Source of the DNA: Pseudomonas viciae | GTDB lineage: Bacteria > Pseudomonadota > Gammaproteobacteria > Pseudomonadales > Pseudomonadaceae | Reading direction: 5' to 3' | Assembly: GCF_004786035.1 (NCBI RefSeq) | Contig: NZ_CP035088.1 | Location: 1,648,001 to 1,712,000, forward strand | Length of the DNA stretch: 64,000 bases | Notes under the pieces: generated by a model | Told to the model about the DNA's origin: nothing | The model's input: only the letters and a program-made list of their open reading frames with translations | Databases searched by the model: none | Position numbers and translations under genes: made by a program | In this document: positions 1 through 8,310 of the stretch, one piece after another | Numbering within the stretch: position 1 is the first letter of the stretch | How the letters are laid out: the number at the start of each line of letters is the position of its first letter

Positions 1-402
1 CAGCACTTCTTCGCGCAACCGCACGCGGCAGCCGCGGCTCTGCGGCATGAACGCCGTCAGGGCCCGAACGAGGCGGGCGGTGGGGTAGGCGGCGTCGACC
101 ACCAGGCGCACTTCCGCTTCCCAGCCTTGCTCCATGTGGTGGGCCAGGTCTTCCAACTGGCTGGCCTGTTTCACCAGTTGCCGGGAGCGGCGCAGCAGCA
201 CGCCGCCGGCTTCGGTCAACACGGCTTTGCGCCCATCGATGCGCAGCAACGGTACGCCGAGCTGATCCTGCATACGGGCCACGGTGTAACTCACCGACGA
301 CTGGGAACGATGCAGCACTTCGGCGGCCTGGGCGAAGCCGCCATGATCCACCACGGCCTGTAATGTTCGCCATTGATCAAGGGTCACGCGGGGCGCTTTC
401 AA
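1..402 (-). CDS. LysR-family regulator, N-terminal part only
   Basis: The gene runs off the left edge, so only about 134 N-terminal residues are visible. They contain a LysR winged helix-turn-helix (TLDQWRTLQAVVDHGGF, then AAEVLHRSQSSVSYTVARMQ, residues about 7-65) and the start of the linker and effector domain. I place the start at a TTG at 402 because an AGGAG sits six bases upstream of it; a GTG five codons in is the alternative. It is transcribed away from the azoreductase at 919, and LysR genes often control a divergent azoreductase or quinone reductase, so azoR is a plausible target. That link is inference, and the small gene at 453 lies between them. Confidence 0.85.
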   Translation of the reverse strand, partial: MKAPRVTLDQWRTLQAVVDHGGFAQAAEVLHRSQSSVSYTVARMQDQLGVPLLRIDGRKAVLTEAGGVLLRRSRQLVKQASQLEDLAHHMEQGWEAEVRLVVDAAYPTARLVRALTAFMPQSRGCRVRLREEVL

Positions 403-452
403 ATTGAGCTCCTCTTGTCCTAAGCTGGCGGTCCCTTGGTGGAGACTGCCGA

Positions 453-767
453 ATGAAGAAAATCTGTTGTGCGGTGCTGGCCCTGTTGCCGCTGACTGCG
501 TTTGCCTATCCGATCGATGTGGAAAAACACCTCAACGGCCTGAGCATCGACTACAACGCCTATGACACCGATGCCGACATCGGTTCCATCCAGGTCAACA
601 ACTACGGCAGCACTGACGCGGCCTGCACCGTGGTGTTCAGCAATGGCCCCGAAGCACCGCGCACCCGCAAGATCGAAGTCGCCGCCGGCAAGTTCAAGAA
701 CGCCACGGCCAAGTTCAACCGCAACATCATCAAGCTGCGCATCAAGCTGACCTGCCAGCCGAAATAG
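453..767 (+). CDS. small exported protein of unknown function
   Basis: The 104-residue product begins with a clear Sec signal peptide (MKKICCAVLALLPLTAFA, cleavage near residue 18-19). The mature part is about 86 residues with two cysteines (in DAACTVVF and LTCQPK) that could form one periplasmic disulfide. It has alternating polar and hydrophobic stretches suggesting a small beta-rich fold. I do not recognise the family. The start ATG follows a GGAGA at 441-445. It sits 50 bp from the divergent LysR start and 150 bp before azoR, so its promoter must lie in or near the LysR leader. Confidence 0.75.
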   Translation: MKKICCAVLALLPLTAFAYPIDVEKHLNGLSIDYNAYDTDADIGSIQVNNYGSTDAACTVVFSNGPEAPRTRKIEVAAGKFKNATAKFNRNIIKLRIKLTCQPK

Positions 768-816
768 CCCGGCAGCGGGGCAGGCACGCGTTGCTTGCTC
801 CGCTTATAAACGAAAT

Positions 817-858
817 TATCGATGCTTTACAGCAATTATTTGCGCTTTTTCATCGATA
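817..858. promoter_or_regulatory. inverted repeat upstream of azoR
   Basis: TATCGATG (817-824) and CATCGATA (851-858) are perfect inverted copies 26 bp apart, 60-100 bp before the azoreductase start. This could be a regulator site at the azoR promoter. There is no direct evidence that the nearby LysR protein binds it. Confidence 0.35.
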
Positions 859-918
859 CGGCTGCGCTTAACCTTCACTCCATCGACTGACAACAATTTC
901 CGATGGAGGCTACATCCC

Positions 919-1518
919 ATGTCCCGCGTTCTGATCATCGAAAGCAGTGCCCGCCAGCAAGATTCGGTTTCCCGTCAACTGACCCAGACCTTCATCAGCC
1001 AATGGAAAGCCGCACACCCAGCCGATGAAATCACTGTTCGTGACCTGGCCATCAACCCGGTGCCGCACCTGGACGCCAGCCTGCTGGGTGGCTGGATGAA
1101 ACCTGTCGAGCAGCGCAATGACATCGAGAACGCTTCGCTGGAGCGCTCCAACCAGTTGACTGATGAATTGCTGGCCGCCGACGTTCTGGTGATGGCTGCG
1201 CCGATGTACAACTTCGCCATCCCCAGCACCTTGAAAGCCTGGCTCGACCACGTGCTGCGTGCCGGCGTGACCTTCAAGTACACCCCCACGGGCCCTCAAG
1301 GCCTGCTGGCTGGCAAACGCGCCTTTGTGCTGACCGCTCGCGGCGGTATCCATGCCGGTGGCAGCACCGACCATCAGGAACCCTACCTGCGTCAGGTCAT
1401 GGGCTTCATCGGCATCCACGACGTGACCTTCATCCATGCCGAAGGCATGAACCTGGGAGGGGATTTCCAGGAGAAGGGTTTGAATCAGGCCAACGCCAAA
1501 CTGTCCCAGGTCGCCTGA
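919..1518 (+). CDS. azoR: FMN-dependent NADH azoreductase
   Basis: The 199-residue protein has the flavodoxin-like fold of AzoR enzymes, which use NAD(P)H through FMN to reduce azo bonds and quinones in the cytoplasm. The N-terminal phosphate-binding strand-loop (MSRVLIIESSARQQDSVSRQL), the flavin loop PMYNFAIPSTLKAWLDHVLRAG split as APMYNFAIP and LKAWLDHV (residues about 94-113) and the second loop TARGGIHAGG (about 140-150) all match the family. Length is typical. The ATG follows GGAGG at 904-908. A strong hairpin terminator lies about 100 bp downstream, so it is probably monocistronic. Physiological substrates are more likely quinones than dyes. Confidence 0.92.
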   Translation: MSRVLIIESSARQQDSVSRQLTQTFISQWKAAHPADEITVRDLAINPVPHLDASLLGGWMKPVEQRNDIENASLERSNQLTDELLAADVLVMAAPMYNFAIPSTLKAWLDHVLRAGVTFKYTPTGPQGLLAGKRAFVLTARGGIHAGGSTDHQEPYLRQVMGFIGIHDVTFIHAEGMNLGGDFQEKGLNQANAKLSQVA

Positions 1519-1625
1519 TCCGTTAATCCTCGGATAATCGCCAGGTGGTCTAGTGACCTGGCGCTTCCCTTCAAACCGTTTTGCGCATCGAACCTCCCTT
1601 TGCACTTGTTGCTCCTGAGTGCAGT

Positions 1626-1664
1626 AGCCCGATTGAACGCTTTAGCGAGATCGGGCTTTTTTTT
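1626..1664 (+). terminator. intrinsic terminator after azoR
   Basis: AGCCCGAT (1626-1633) pairs with ATCGGGCT (1650-1657) and is followed by a run of T to 1664. A smaller hairpin (CGC/GCG) sits in the loop. Confidence 0.8.
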
Positions 1665-1817
1665 GGGAAATAGAATAACGCTGCCTTAGACTGAGCGGCC
1701 TCCCAAGTCCAGAGGGCAGGAAAGATGTGCAGGTCGCAGACTCACTTGGATTTGCCCAAGTCTCTCGACGCCTGCTGTGGTAATTTATGCGCGCAATTGC
1801 AGTAGGGAGGCTGTGAT

Positions 1818-3680
1818 ATGTTCAAAGTCAAACGCAAGACCTGGGCTTTATTCCTGGTCTACCTCATAGGGGCCGGTGGCTACATCTACTACCTCTATGT
1901 CGAGACGCAAAGCGTCCTTACTGAAAATATTAATAACAAGTTGCTGCATGCCGCGCTGGGCGCTTCGGCCATCCTTGGCGACCGTTACCATGACAACCTG
2001 GTCGATAAACAATCCAAATCACCGGCGCAAGACTGGGATACCATTCAGCGACTCTCCGGCTTTAACGAGTCCATGGGTACCGCGTTTGTCTATAGCGTGA
2101 TCAAGCGGGGTGGAGACGCTTATCTGGTCAGTTCCAGCGCATCGCAGAAAGAAATTCAAGAGAAGAATTTCGTGCGTTTTTTCGACCCTTATCCCGATGC
2201 CAGCCAGGCGTTACTCGACAGTTTTGAGCGCACCAAGCCAACCTGGATCGACTACTCGGATCATTGGGGTGATTTTCGCGCGGTCTTTGTCCCATTAAAA
2301 TCGCAAGACGGTACGGTGTATGTTGTCGGCGCGGAAATTACCCTGGCGGACTACTACCAGCAACTTAATCACGACTCCCTGTATCATATCGTCCTTGCCG
2401 TTCTGGTCTTTCTCGCGTTCATCCTCTTACGCATGCGTGCCCATCTCCAGCAACTGCGAGTCAACGAACACGTATTGAACCAGGCAAAAAATGCCGCCGA
2501 AGACGCTGATCGTTCAAAAACCAGATTTCTGGCCACGATGAGTCATGAAATCCGCACCCCGATGTACGGTGTCATTGGCGCCACGGAGTTGCTGGCCCGG
2601 TCCGCCCTGGATCCCGAGCAACGCCGTCTTCTCACAACGATTCATTCCAGTGGACGGACCCTGCTTTCTCTTATCGATAACATTCTCGATCTGGCGAAAA
2701 TCGAAGCGGGCAAACTTGAATTGAAACCTCGTGTTTTTGAAGTGAGAACCCTGGTTTCATCGAGCATTGAAATGATCCGGCAAAATATCCAGGACAAACC
2801 AATCGTCCTTGAGGCGCAGTTCTCGCCGGACGTACCGCCCTTGGTCAAAACCGATATCGATTGTCTTCGCCAGATATTGATCAATTTGTTGGGCAATGCG
2901 GTCAAGTTCACCGAAGCCGGAAAAGTATCACTTTTGGTCACGACCAGCGGTTACGGTCCTCAAGCACGGCTCGACTTCGCCATACGCGATACTGGCATCG
3001 GTATCCCGATGGAACGGCAAGGCAGCCTGTTCAAGCCCTTTGCTCAGTTTAAAGAGTCGGACAACCAGCGCTTTACCGGGAGTGGGCTGGGGCTTTCGAT
3101 CTGTAAAAATCTGCTCGAGGCGCAACAGGGGACTTTATCCTTCACCAGTCAGCCTGGTGTCGGCTCGACCTTCTCTTTCTCACTCCCCATGGAGCTTTTT
3201 TCAGTCTCGGAAATACCCATCAGGGATGATCATGCCGCGCCTGGCTTCGACTCATCTTTTGCCGGGGATTATCCCCTCGATATCCTGCTGGTGGAGAACC
3301 ATCCGGTAAGCCAGAAAGTTGCCATGGCGATGCTGCAGGAGTTGGGCTATGCCCCCGCCCTTGCATCAGATGGCCTGGAAGCGGTCAATCGTTGTATGAC
3401 GTCGACTCCAGAGATCATTTTTATGGATATCAACATGCCTGTTATGGATGGACTGGAGGCCGTTCGTAGAATCCGTGAACTGCCACGGGGCGATACTTGC
3501 TACATCGTCGCTTTCACCGCGAGCGCGTTTTCGAGCGAGATAGAACGTTTCAGGGCCGCCGGTGCCGATGACATTTTAACCAAGCCGGCGAACTTCCAGG
3601 CGTTGACCCGAGTGCTTCAGCGCGCCGCCAACTACCGACAGCAACGCCAGGGCCGCATGCCGGTCGTGGATACCATTTAA
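1818..3680 (+). CDS. hybrid sensor histidine kinase with receiver domain
   Basis: The 620-residue inner-membrane sensor kinase has one membrane segment near residues 9-28, a periplasmic sensor region of about 160 residues and a second segment near 190-206. A short coil leads to a HisKA domain with phospho-acceptor H243 (in ATMSHEIRTP), then a HATPase_c domain with N box (LINLLGNAVKFTEAG), G1 (DTGIGIP) and G2 (GSGLGLSICKNLL). A C-terminal receiver follows with predicted phosphoryl site D537 (FMDINMPVMDG) and the TKP lysine. The usual acidic pair at the start of the receiver reads E-N (LLVENHP), still able to hold one metal-coordinating acid. No Hpt protein or response regulator is adjacent, so the phosphorelay partner is elsewhere. 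The ATG follows GGGAGG at 1805-1810. Confidence 0.92.
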   Translation: MFKVKRKTWALFLVYLIGAGGYIYYLYVETQSVLTENINNKLLHAALGASAILGDRYHDNLVDKQSKSPAQDWDTIQRLSGFNESMGTAFVYSVIKRGGDAYLVSSSASQKEIQEKNFVRFFDPYPDASQALLDSFERTKPTWIDYSDHWGDFRAVFVPLKSQDGTVYVVGAEITLADYYQQLNHDSLYHIVLAVLVFLAFILLRMRAHLQQLRVNEHVLNQAKNAAEDADRSKTRFLATMSHEIRTPMYGVIGATELLARSALDPEQRRLLTTIHSSGRTLLSLIDNILDLAKIEAGKLELKPRVFEVRTLVSSSIEMIRQNIQDKPIVLEAQFSPDVPPLVKTDIDCLRQILINLLGNAVKFTEAGKVSLLVTTSGYGPQARLDFAIRDTGIGIPMERQGSLFKPFAQFKESDNQRFTGSGLGLSICKNLLEAQQGTLSFTSQPGVGSTFSFSLPMELFSVSEIPIRDDHAAPGFDSSFAGDYPLDILLVENHPVSQKVAMAMLQELGYAPALASDGLEAVNRCMTSTPEIIFMDINMPVMDGLEAVRRIRELPRGDTCYIVAFTASAFSSEIERFRAAGADDILTKPANFQALTRVLQRAANYRQQRQGRMPVVDTI

Positions 3681-3813
3681 AGCCAGTGGGCTCAGGGGCG
3701 CACGAGCCTGTTGTCAGCGGCCCGCTGTATCGACTGTCACACCGCCATCTCGAGCAAGCTCGCTCCCACCGTTCAAAACCGCTATCTTCGCCGCCATTCG
3801 AGACGAGGGGCGT

Positions 3814-4680
3814 ATGGGCTATCTACTTTTTGTGACGCTGATCCAGGCGTTTTCCTTCAGCCTGATTGGCGAATACCTGGCCGGGCATGTGGACAGTTAT
3901 TTTGCGGTGCTGGTACGGGTCCTGCTGGCGGGGCTGGTGTTCATTCCGTTGACGCGCTGGCGCCAGGTGGAACCGTCGTTCATGCGTGGCATGCTGTTGA
4001 TCGGCGCCTTGCAGTTTGGCGTGACCTACGTATGCCTGTACCTGAGCTTTCGAGTGTTGACGGTGCCCGAGGTGTTGCTCTTCACCATTCTCACGCCTTT
4101 GCACGTGACATTGATTGAAGACGCGCTGAACCGCCGCTTCAACCCTTGGGCGCTGATCGCGGCACTGGTGGCCGTGGCCGGCGCCGCAGTGATTCGCTAC
4201 GACCGGATCAACCCGGACTTCTTCATGGGCTTTTTGCTGCTGCAACTGGCCAACTTGACCTACGCGGCCGGGCAGGTGCTCTACAAACACTTGGTGGCTC
4301 GTCATCCTAGCGACTTGCCGCACTATCGGCGTTTCGGCTACTTCTACCTCGGCGCGCTGGCGGTGGCCTTGCCGGCCTTCCTGCTGTTCGGCAAGGCGGA
4401 CTTCTGGCCCGAAGCCCCGCTGCAATGGGGCGTGCTGGTGTTCCTCGGCCTGGTCTCTACCGCATTGGGTCTGTATTGGTGGAACAAGGGCGCGTGCCTG
4501 GTCAACGGTGGGACGCTGGCGGTGATGAACAACCTGCACGTGCCGGTGGGGCTGCTGGTGAATCTGCTGATCTGGAACCAGCACGAGGAGTTGGGGCGGT
4601 TGCTGCTGGGCGGGTCGGTGATATTGGCGGCGGTGTGGATCAGCCGGTTGGGGATACGCCAACCGCTGCCTGCACACTGA
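3814..4680 (+). CDS. yigM: EamA-type transporter, YigM-like (candidate biotin uptake)
   Basis: The 288-residue protein has about ten hydrophobic segments arranged as two EamA repeats, as in the drug/metabolite transporter superfamily. Its N-terminus (AFSFSLIGEYLAGHVDSYF) and the segment NNLHVPVGLLVNLLIW closely resemble my recollection of E. coli YigM, which has been reported as a biotin transporter. The substrate is therefore a family-based guess. The ATG is preceded by a GAGG. It converges with the mechanosensitive channel gene, with 18 bp between stop codons. Confidence 0.8.
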   Translation: MGYLLFVTLIQAFSFSLIGEYLAGHVDSYFAVLVRVLLAGLVFIPLTRWRQVEPSFMRGMLLIGALQFGVTYVCLYLSFRVLTVPEVLLFTILTPLHVTLIEDALNRRFNPWALIAALVAVAGAAVIRYDRINPDFFMGFLLLQLANLTYAAGQVLYKHLVARHPSDLPHYRRFGYFYLGALAVALPAFLLFGKADFWPEAPLQWGVLVFLGLVSTALGLYWWNKGACLVNGGTLAVMNNLHVPVGLLVNLLIWNQHEELGRLLLGGSVILAAVWISRLGIRQPLPAH

Positions 4681-4698
4681 ACCCCCTTGTGGTGAGGG

Positions 4699-5997
4699 TC
4701 AAACCACCTGCTTCTGCGGCTCCGGCAGGTGGCTCGCCCCCAGCACCGCCGGCAGCAACCCCGAACGCAGATCCGTGCCGCTGGGCTGTTGATACAGGTT
4801 CAAGCCGAACTCCGGCATCACGGCCAGCAGGTAATCGAAAATATCCCCCTGGATGCGCTCGTAGTCGGTCCATGCGGTGGTGCGGGTGAAGCAGTAGATT
4901 TCCAGCGGGATGCCTTGGGCCGTGGTCTGCAGCTGACGGACCATGCACGTCATGTTCGGCTGGATCTCCGGGTGGCTTTTCAAATAGGCGAGGGCGTAGG
5001 CGCGGAAGGTGCCGAGGTTGGTCATGCGCCGACGGTTGGCCGACATCGCCGCGACGTTGCCCTGGGCTTCGTTCCAGGCCTTGAGCTCGGCCTGTTTACG
5101 GCCGATGTAGTCGGTCAGCAGGCGCACCTGGGTCAGGCGCTGCTCTTCCTCGTCATGCAGAAAGCGCACGCCGCTGGCGTCGATGAACAGGCTGCGCTTG
5201 ATCCGCCGTCCGCCGGACTGCTGCATGCCTCGCCAGTTCTTGAACGACTCGGACATCAGGCGCCAGGTAGGGATCGAGACAATGGTCTTGTCGAAGTTCT
5301 GCACCTTCACCGTGTGCAGCGTAATGTCTACCACATCGCCGTCGGCGCCGACCTGTGGCATCTCGATCCAGTCGCCGACCCGCAGCATGTCGTTGCTGGT
5401 CAATTGCACGCTGGCGACGAACGACAGCAGCGTGTCCTTGTACACCAACAGGATCACTGCCGACATCGCACCCAGGCCCGACAGCAGCAACAGTGGCGAG
5501 CGGTCGATCAGGGTGGCAACGATGATGATTGCGCCAAAGACATACAGCACCATCTTCGTCAGTTGCACGTAGCCTTTGATCGAGCGGGTTCTCGCATGTT
5601 CGGTGCGTGCGTACACGTCCAGCATGGCGCTGAGCAGGGCACTGAGGCTCAGCACCATGAACAGAATGGTGAAGGCCAGGGCGACATTGCCGAGGAAAAT
5701 CATGCTGGTCTTGCTCAGTTCCGGCACCAGGTGCAGGCCGAACTGGATGATCAGTGACGGCGTCATCTGGGCCAGGCGATGGAAGACTTTGTTCTGGCGC
5801 AGGTCGTTGACCCAGTTCAAGGCAGGTTGGCGTCCAAGCAATTTGGCGGCGTGCAAAATCAGGTAGCGCGCCACGCGTCCGAGCACCAGGGCAATGAGCA
5901 GCAGCATCATCAGGGCGAGGCTGGAATGCAGGAGCGGGTGCTGGTCAAGGGCACCCCAGAGGTCTTGAATGTTGACCCAGAGTTGTTTGATGTCCAT
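4699..5997 (-). CDS. MscS-family mechanosensitive channel, YbdG/MscM type
   Basis: The predicted product is 432 residues from an ATG at 5997. An upstream in-frame start would add 33 unconvincing residues and run into the helicase leader. It has several N-terminal membrane helices, then the MscS pore-lining helix and beta domain (SGLGAMSAVILLVYKDTLL, then DMLRVGDWIEMP, residues about 180-235). A long soluble C-terminal domain contains SIPTWRLMSESFKNWRGM. This layout matches E. coli YbdG, a miniconductance channel that releases solutes on hypo-osmotic shock at the inner membrane. Single gene, divergent from the DEAD-box helicase. Confidence 0.88.
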   Translation of the reverse strand: MDIKQLWVNIQDLWGALDQHPLLHSSLALMMLLLIALVLGRVARYLILHAAKLLGRQPALNWVNDLRQNKVFHRLAQMTPSLIIQFGLHLVPELSKTSMIFLGNVALAFTILFMVLSLSALLSAMLDVYARTEHARTRSIKGYVQLTKMVLYVFGAIIIVATLIDRSPLLLLSGLGAMSAVILLVYKDTLLSFVASVQLTSNDMLRVGDWIEMPQVGADGDVVDITLHTVKVQNFDKTIVSIPTWRLMSESFKNWRGMQQSGGRRIKRSLFIDASGVRFLHDEEEQRLTQVRLLTDYIGRKQAELKAWNEAQGNVAAMSANRRRMTNLGTFRAYALAYLKSHPEIQPNMTCMVRQLQTTAQGIPLEIYCFTRTTAWTDYERIQGDIFDYLLAVMPEFGLNLYQQPSGTDLRSGLLPAVLGASHLPEPQKQVV

Positions 5998-6190
5998 GGA
6001 CGAAACGGTTCTTCTATAGAGACGCGACGGGGCGATTAGAGCATTTAAGCCTGTCCAAGTGACCGTTGAAGGGGGATTGGCGGCAAAAAAAGCCACTGAT
6101 TGTCGGCGTTTGCATAAAGAAACTCGGCCTTCGCGCTCGAAACCGTTACCCTATGCAGCTGTTTTTTTGTATTTTTTCGAGGTAGCACCC

Positions 6191-7537
6191 GTGTTTTCCG
6201 AATTCGCCCTGCACGAACGCCTGCTCAAAGCCGTGGCCGAGCTTAAATTTGTCGAGCCTACGCCGGTGCAGGCAGCGGCTATTCCGCTCGCGCTCCAGGG
6301 GCGTGACCTGCGGGTGACGGCGCAAACCGGCAGTGGCAAGACCGCCGCGTTCGTGCTGCCGATCCTCAACCGCCTGATCGGCCCGGCCAAGGTCCGCGTC
6401 AGCATCAAGACCCTGATCCTGCTGCCGACCCGTGAGCTGGCCCAGCAGACCTTGAAGGAAGTGGAGCGCTTCTCGCAGTTCACCTTCATCAAGTCCGGCC
6501 TGATCACCGGCGGCGAAGACTTCAAGGTCCAGGCCGCCATGCTGCGCAAAGTGCCGGACATCTTGATCGGTACGCCGGGACGGATGATCGAGCAACTGAA
6601 CGCCGGCAACCTCGACTTGAAAGAAGTCGAAGTGCTCGTGCTCGACGAAGCCGACCGCATGCTGGACATGGGCTTTGCCGAAGACGTGCAGCGCCTGGTG
6701 GACGAATGCGTCAACCGCCAGCAGACCATGCTGTTCTCCGCCACCACCGGCGGTTCGGGCCTGCGGGAGATGATCGCCAAGGTGCTGAACAACCCTGAGC
6801 ATTTGCAGCTCAACGCGGTCAGCCAGCTGAACGCCACCACCCGCCAGCAGATCATCACCGCCGACCACAACCAGCACAAAGAACAGATCGTGAACTGGTT
6901 GCTGGCCAACGAGACCTACCAGAAAGCCATCGTCTTCACCAACACCCGGGCCATGGCCGACCGCATCTACGGCCGGCTGGTGGCTCAGGAATACAAGGCA
7001 TTCGTGCTGCATGGCGATAAAGACCAGAAAGACCGCAAGCTGGCCATCGACCGCCTCAAGCAAGGCGGCGTGAAAATCCTCGTGGCCACTGACGTTGCCG
7101 CCCGCGGCCTGGACGTGGACGGCCTGGACCTGGTCATCAACTTTGACATGCCCCGCAGCGGCGACGAGTACGTGCACCGAATCGGTCGTACCGGTCGTGC
7201 CGGTAACGACGGCTTGGCGATCTCGCTGATCTGCCACGGCGACTGGAACCTGATGTCGAGCATCGAGCGCTACCTCAAGCAGAGCTTCGAGCGCCGCACC
7301 ATCAAGGAAGTCAAGGGCACCTACGGCGGACCGAAAAAGGTCAAGGCCTCGGGCAAGGCGGTTGGCGTGAAGAAGAAAAAGGTCGACGCCAAGGGCGACA
7401 AAAAGAAAACCGGCGCCAAGGCTCCAACCAAACGCAAAATCGCCAACCGCCCGAAGACCGACGCCCTGTCGCTGGTCAGCAAGGACGGCATGGCCCCGCT
7501 CAAGCGCCGCAAGCCAGAGGCGCCTGCGGCTGACTGA
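6191..7537 (+). CDS. DEAD-box RNA helicase
   Basis: The 448-residue ATP-dependent RNA helicase carries the full motif set: Q motif (EPTPVQAAAIP), Walker A (AQTGSGKT), PTRELAQQ, TPGRM, DEAD (VLDEADRMLDMGF), SAT, IVFTNT, TDVAARGLD and HRIGRTGRAG. A lysine-rich tail of about 90 residues (KKKKVDAKGDKKK) probably binds RNA non-specifically. I choose GTG at 6191 because GAGGT lies seven bases upstream; the longer open frame to 6059 lacks support. It resembles the RhlE/SrmB-type helicases in RNA decay or ribosome assembly, but the subgroup is not certain. A strong terminator follows at 7563. Confidence 0.92.
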   Translation: MFSEFALHERLLKAVAELKFVEPTPVQAAAIPLALQGRDLRVTAQTGSGKTAAFVLPILNRLIGPAKVRVSIKTLILLPTRELAQQTLKEVERFSQFTFIKSGLITGGEDFKVQAAMLRKVPDILIGTPGRMIEQLNAGNLDLKEVEVLVLDEADRMLDMGFAEDVQRLVDECVNRQQTMLFSATTGGSGLREMIAKVLNNPEHLQLNAVSQLNATTRQQIITADHNQHKEQIVNWLLANETYQKAIVFTNTRAMADRIYGRLVAQEYKAFVLHGDKDQKDRKLAIDRLKQGGVKILVATDVAARGLDVDGLDLVINFDMPRSGDEYVHRIGRTGRAGNDGLAISLICHGDWNLMSSIERYLKQSFERRTIKEVKGTYGGPKKVKASGKAVGVKKKKVDAKGDKKKTGAKAPTKRKIANRPKTDALSLVSKDGMAPLKRRKPEAPAAD

Positions 7538-7562
7538 AGCCGCGTTAGCGCTTGATAAAAAG

Positions 7563-7588
7563 AACCGGACCTTGGGTCCGGTTTTTTT
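7563..7588 (+). terminator. terminator after the helicase, copy 1 of a duplicated unit
   Basis: AACCGGACC pairs with GGTCCGGTT around a three-base loop and ends in seven Ts. The 35 bp from 7563 to 7597 recur at 10912-10946 with one mismatch. Confidence 0.9.
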
Positions 7589-7646
7589 ATGGGTGAATAC
7601 ACAAATCCCCTCGCCACAAAAGCGGGTTGGGCTCGGCTGTGGCGAA

Positions 7647-7922
7647 TCACCCAGCTTTCTTTTCCGCGCTCTTCAGTTCTTCCAAGCGCTTATCAATCAA
7701 CTGGCACTTGTCCGGCAAATCCTTGCTGGCGGTTTTCAGGTCCATGTCTTGCAACTCGTCGTTGATTTCCTTGGCCTTGGTCGGGTTCTGTTCGGTGAGC
7801 TTGGTCACTTCCTTGGCCAATTGTTCGCGCTTGGCGGTCGCTTCCTCTGGCGTGCAAGTGGCCCAGGCGGGCAGGGCGCAGGTGAGGGTGGCGGCGAGGG
7901 TGAGTTTGATGAGGGGGTTCAT
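7647..7922 (-). CDS. small periplasmic protein, DUF1090-like
   Basis: The 91-residue product has a signal peptide (MNPLIKLTLAATLTCALPAWA, cleavage near 21). About 70 mostly charged, helix-forming residues follow with two cysteines (ATCTPEE and DKCQLID). This pattern of one cysteine at the mature N-terminus, heptad-like helices and a second cysteine resembles DUF1090/YqjC proteins, whose function is unknown. A GAGG lies eight bases before the ATG. It reads opposite to both neighbours inside the terminator-bounded block. Confidence 0.75.
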   Translation of the reverse strand: MNPLIKLTLAATLTCALPAWATCTPEEATAKREQLAKEVTKLTEQNPTKAKEINDELQDMDLKTASKDLPDKCQLIDKRLEELKSAEKKAG

Positions 7923-8181
7923 GGCTGGGGCCTCGTATTCCTTGTTGGGCAGGTAATGGGTTGAGGCCAGTGCAGGGTGGAAAGTTCATTAGCCTGCCGT
8001 TTGGCCGGCGTTGCGTCGCTGGGCAGGCCCAGATACGGATTGAAGTCTTTTTCAGGATTTCCCTAGCCGATATGAAACCCTCGTCTACCATGGAGAAAGC
8101 GACTGGTAGCCCTATGCCTGCAACGCCGGGTCGCTGTTTCATACAGGATGTAAGTGCTTCATTAGCTAGGAGGCTAGCAAT

Positions 8182-8292
8182 ATGTCTGTCGCAATGCAGT
8201 CAATGACTTCCAGATCATCCAGCGCAGCTCACATCGAGCAATGGAACAACTACGCCTGCCAGGACGTATCCACGACCTGTGGTAGCCGTTAA
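8182..8292 (+). CDS. candidate 36-residue peptide gene with strong RBS
   Basis: A consensus AGGAGG (8168-8173) is placed eight bases before ATG at 8182, and the frame runs 36 codons to TAA at 8290. The peptide starts MSVAMQSMTSRSSSAAH, has no signal peptide, and ends in a short segment with two cysteines six residues apart (YACQDVSTTCGSR). It lies 18 bp before the start of the haem/propeller protein, so the two are probably cotranscribed. It could be a leader peptide controlling the next gene, a small protein partner, or a modified-peptide precursor. Nothing here decides between these, and no peptide-modifying enzyme was recognised nearby. Confidence 0.45.
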   Translation: MSVAMQSMTSRSSSAAHIEQWNNYACQDVSTTCGSR

Positions 8293-8310
8293 TTCAAAGG
8301 AATGAAACCT

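Noticed and set aside
8182..8292. Methanobactin-type precursor
   Set aside because: The peptide lacks the expected cysteine context, and no MbnB/MbnC-like enzymes are present. The CxxCH protein is not a di-haem MbnH type.
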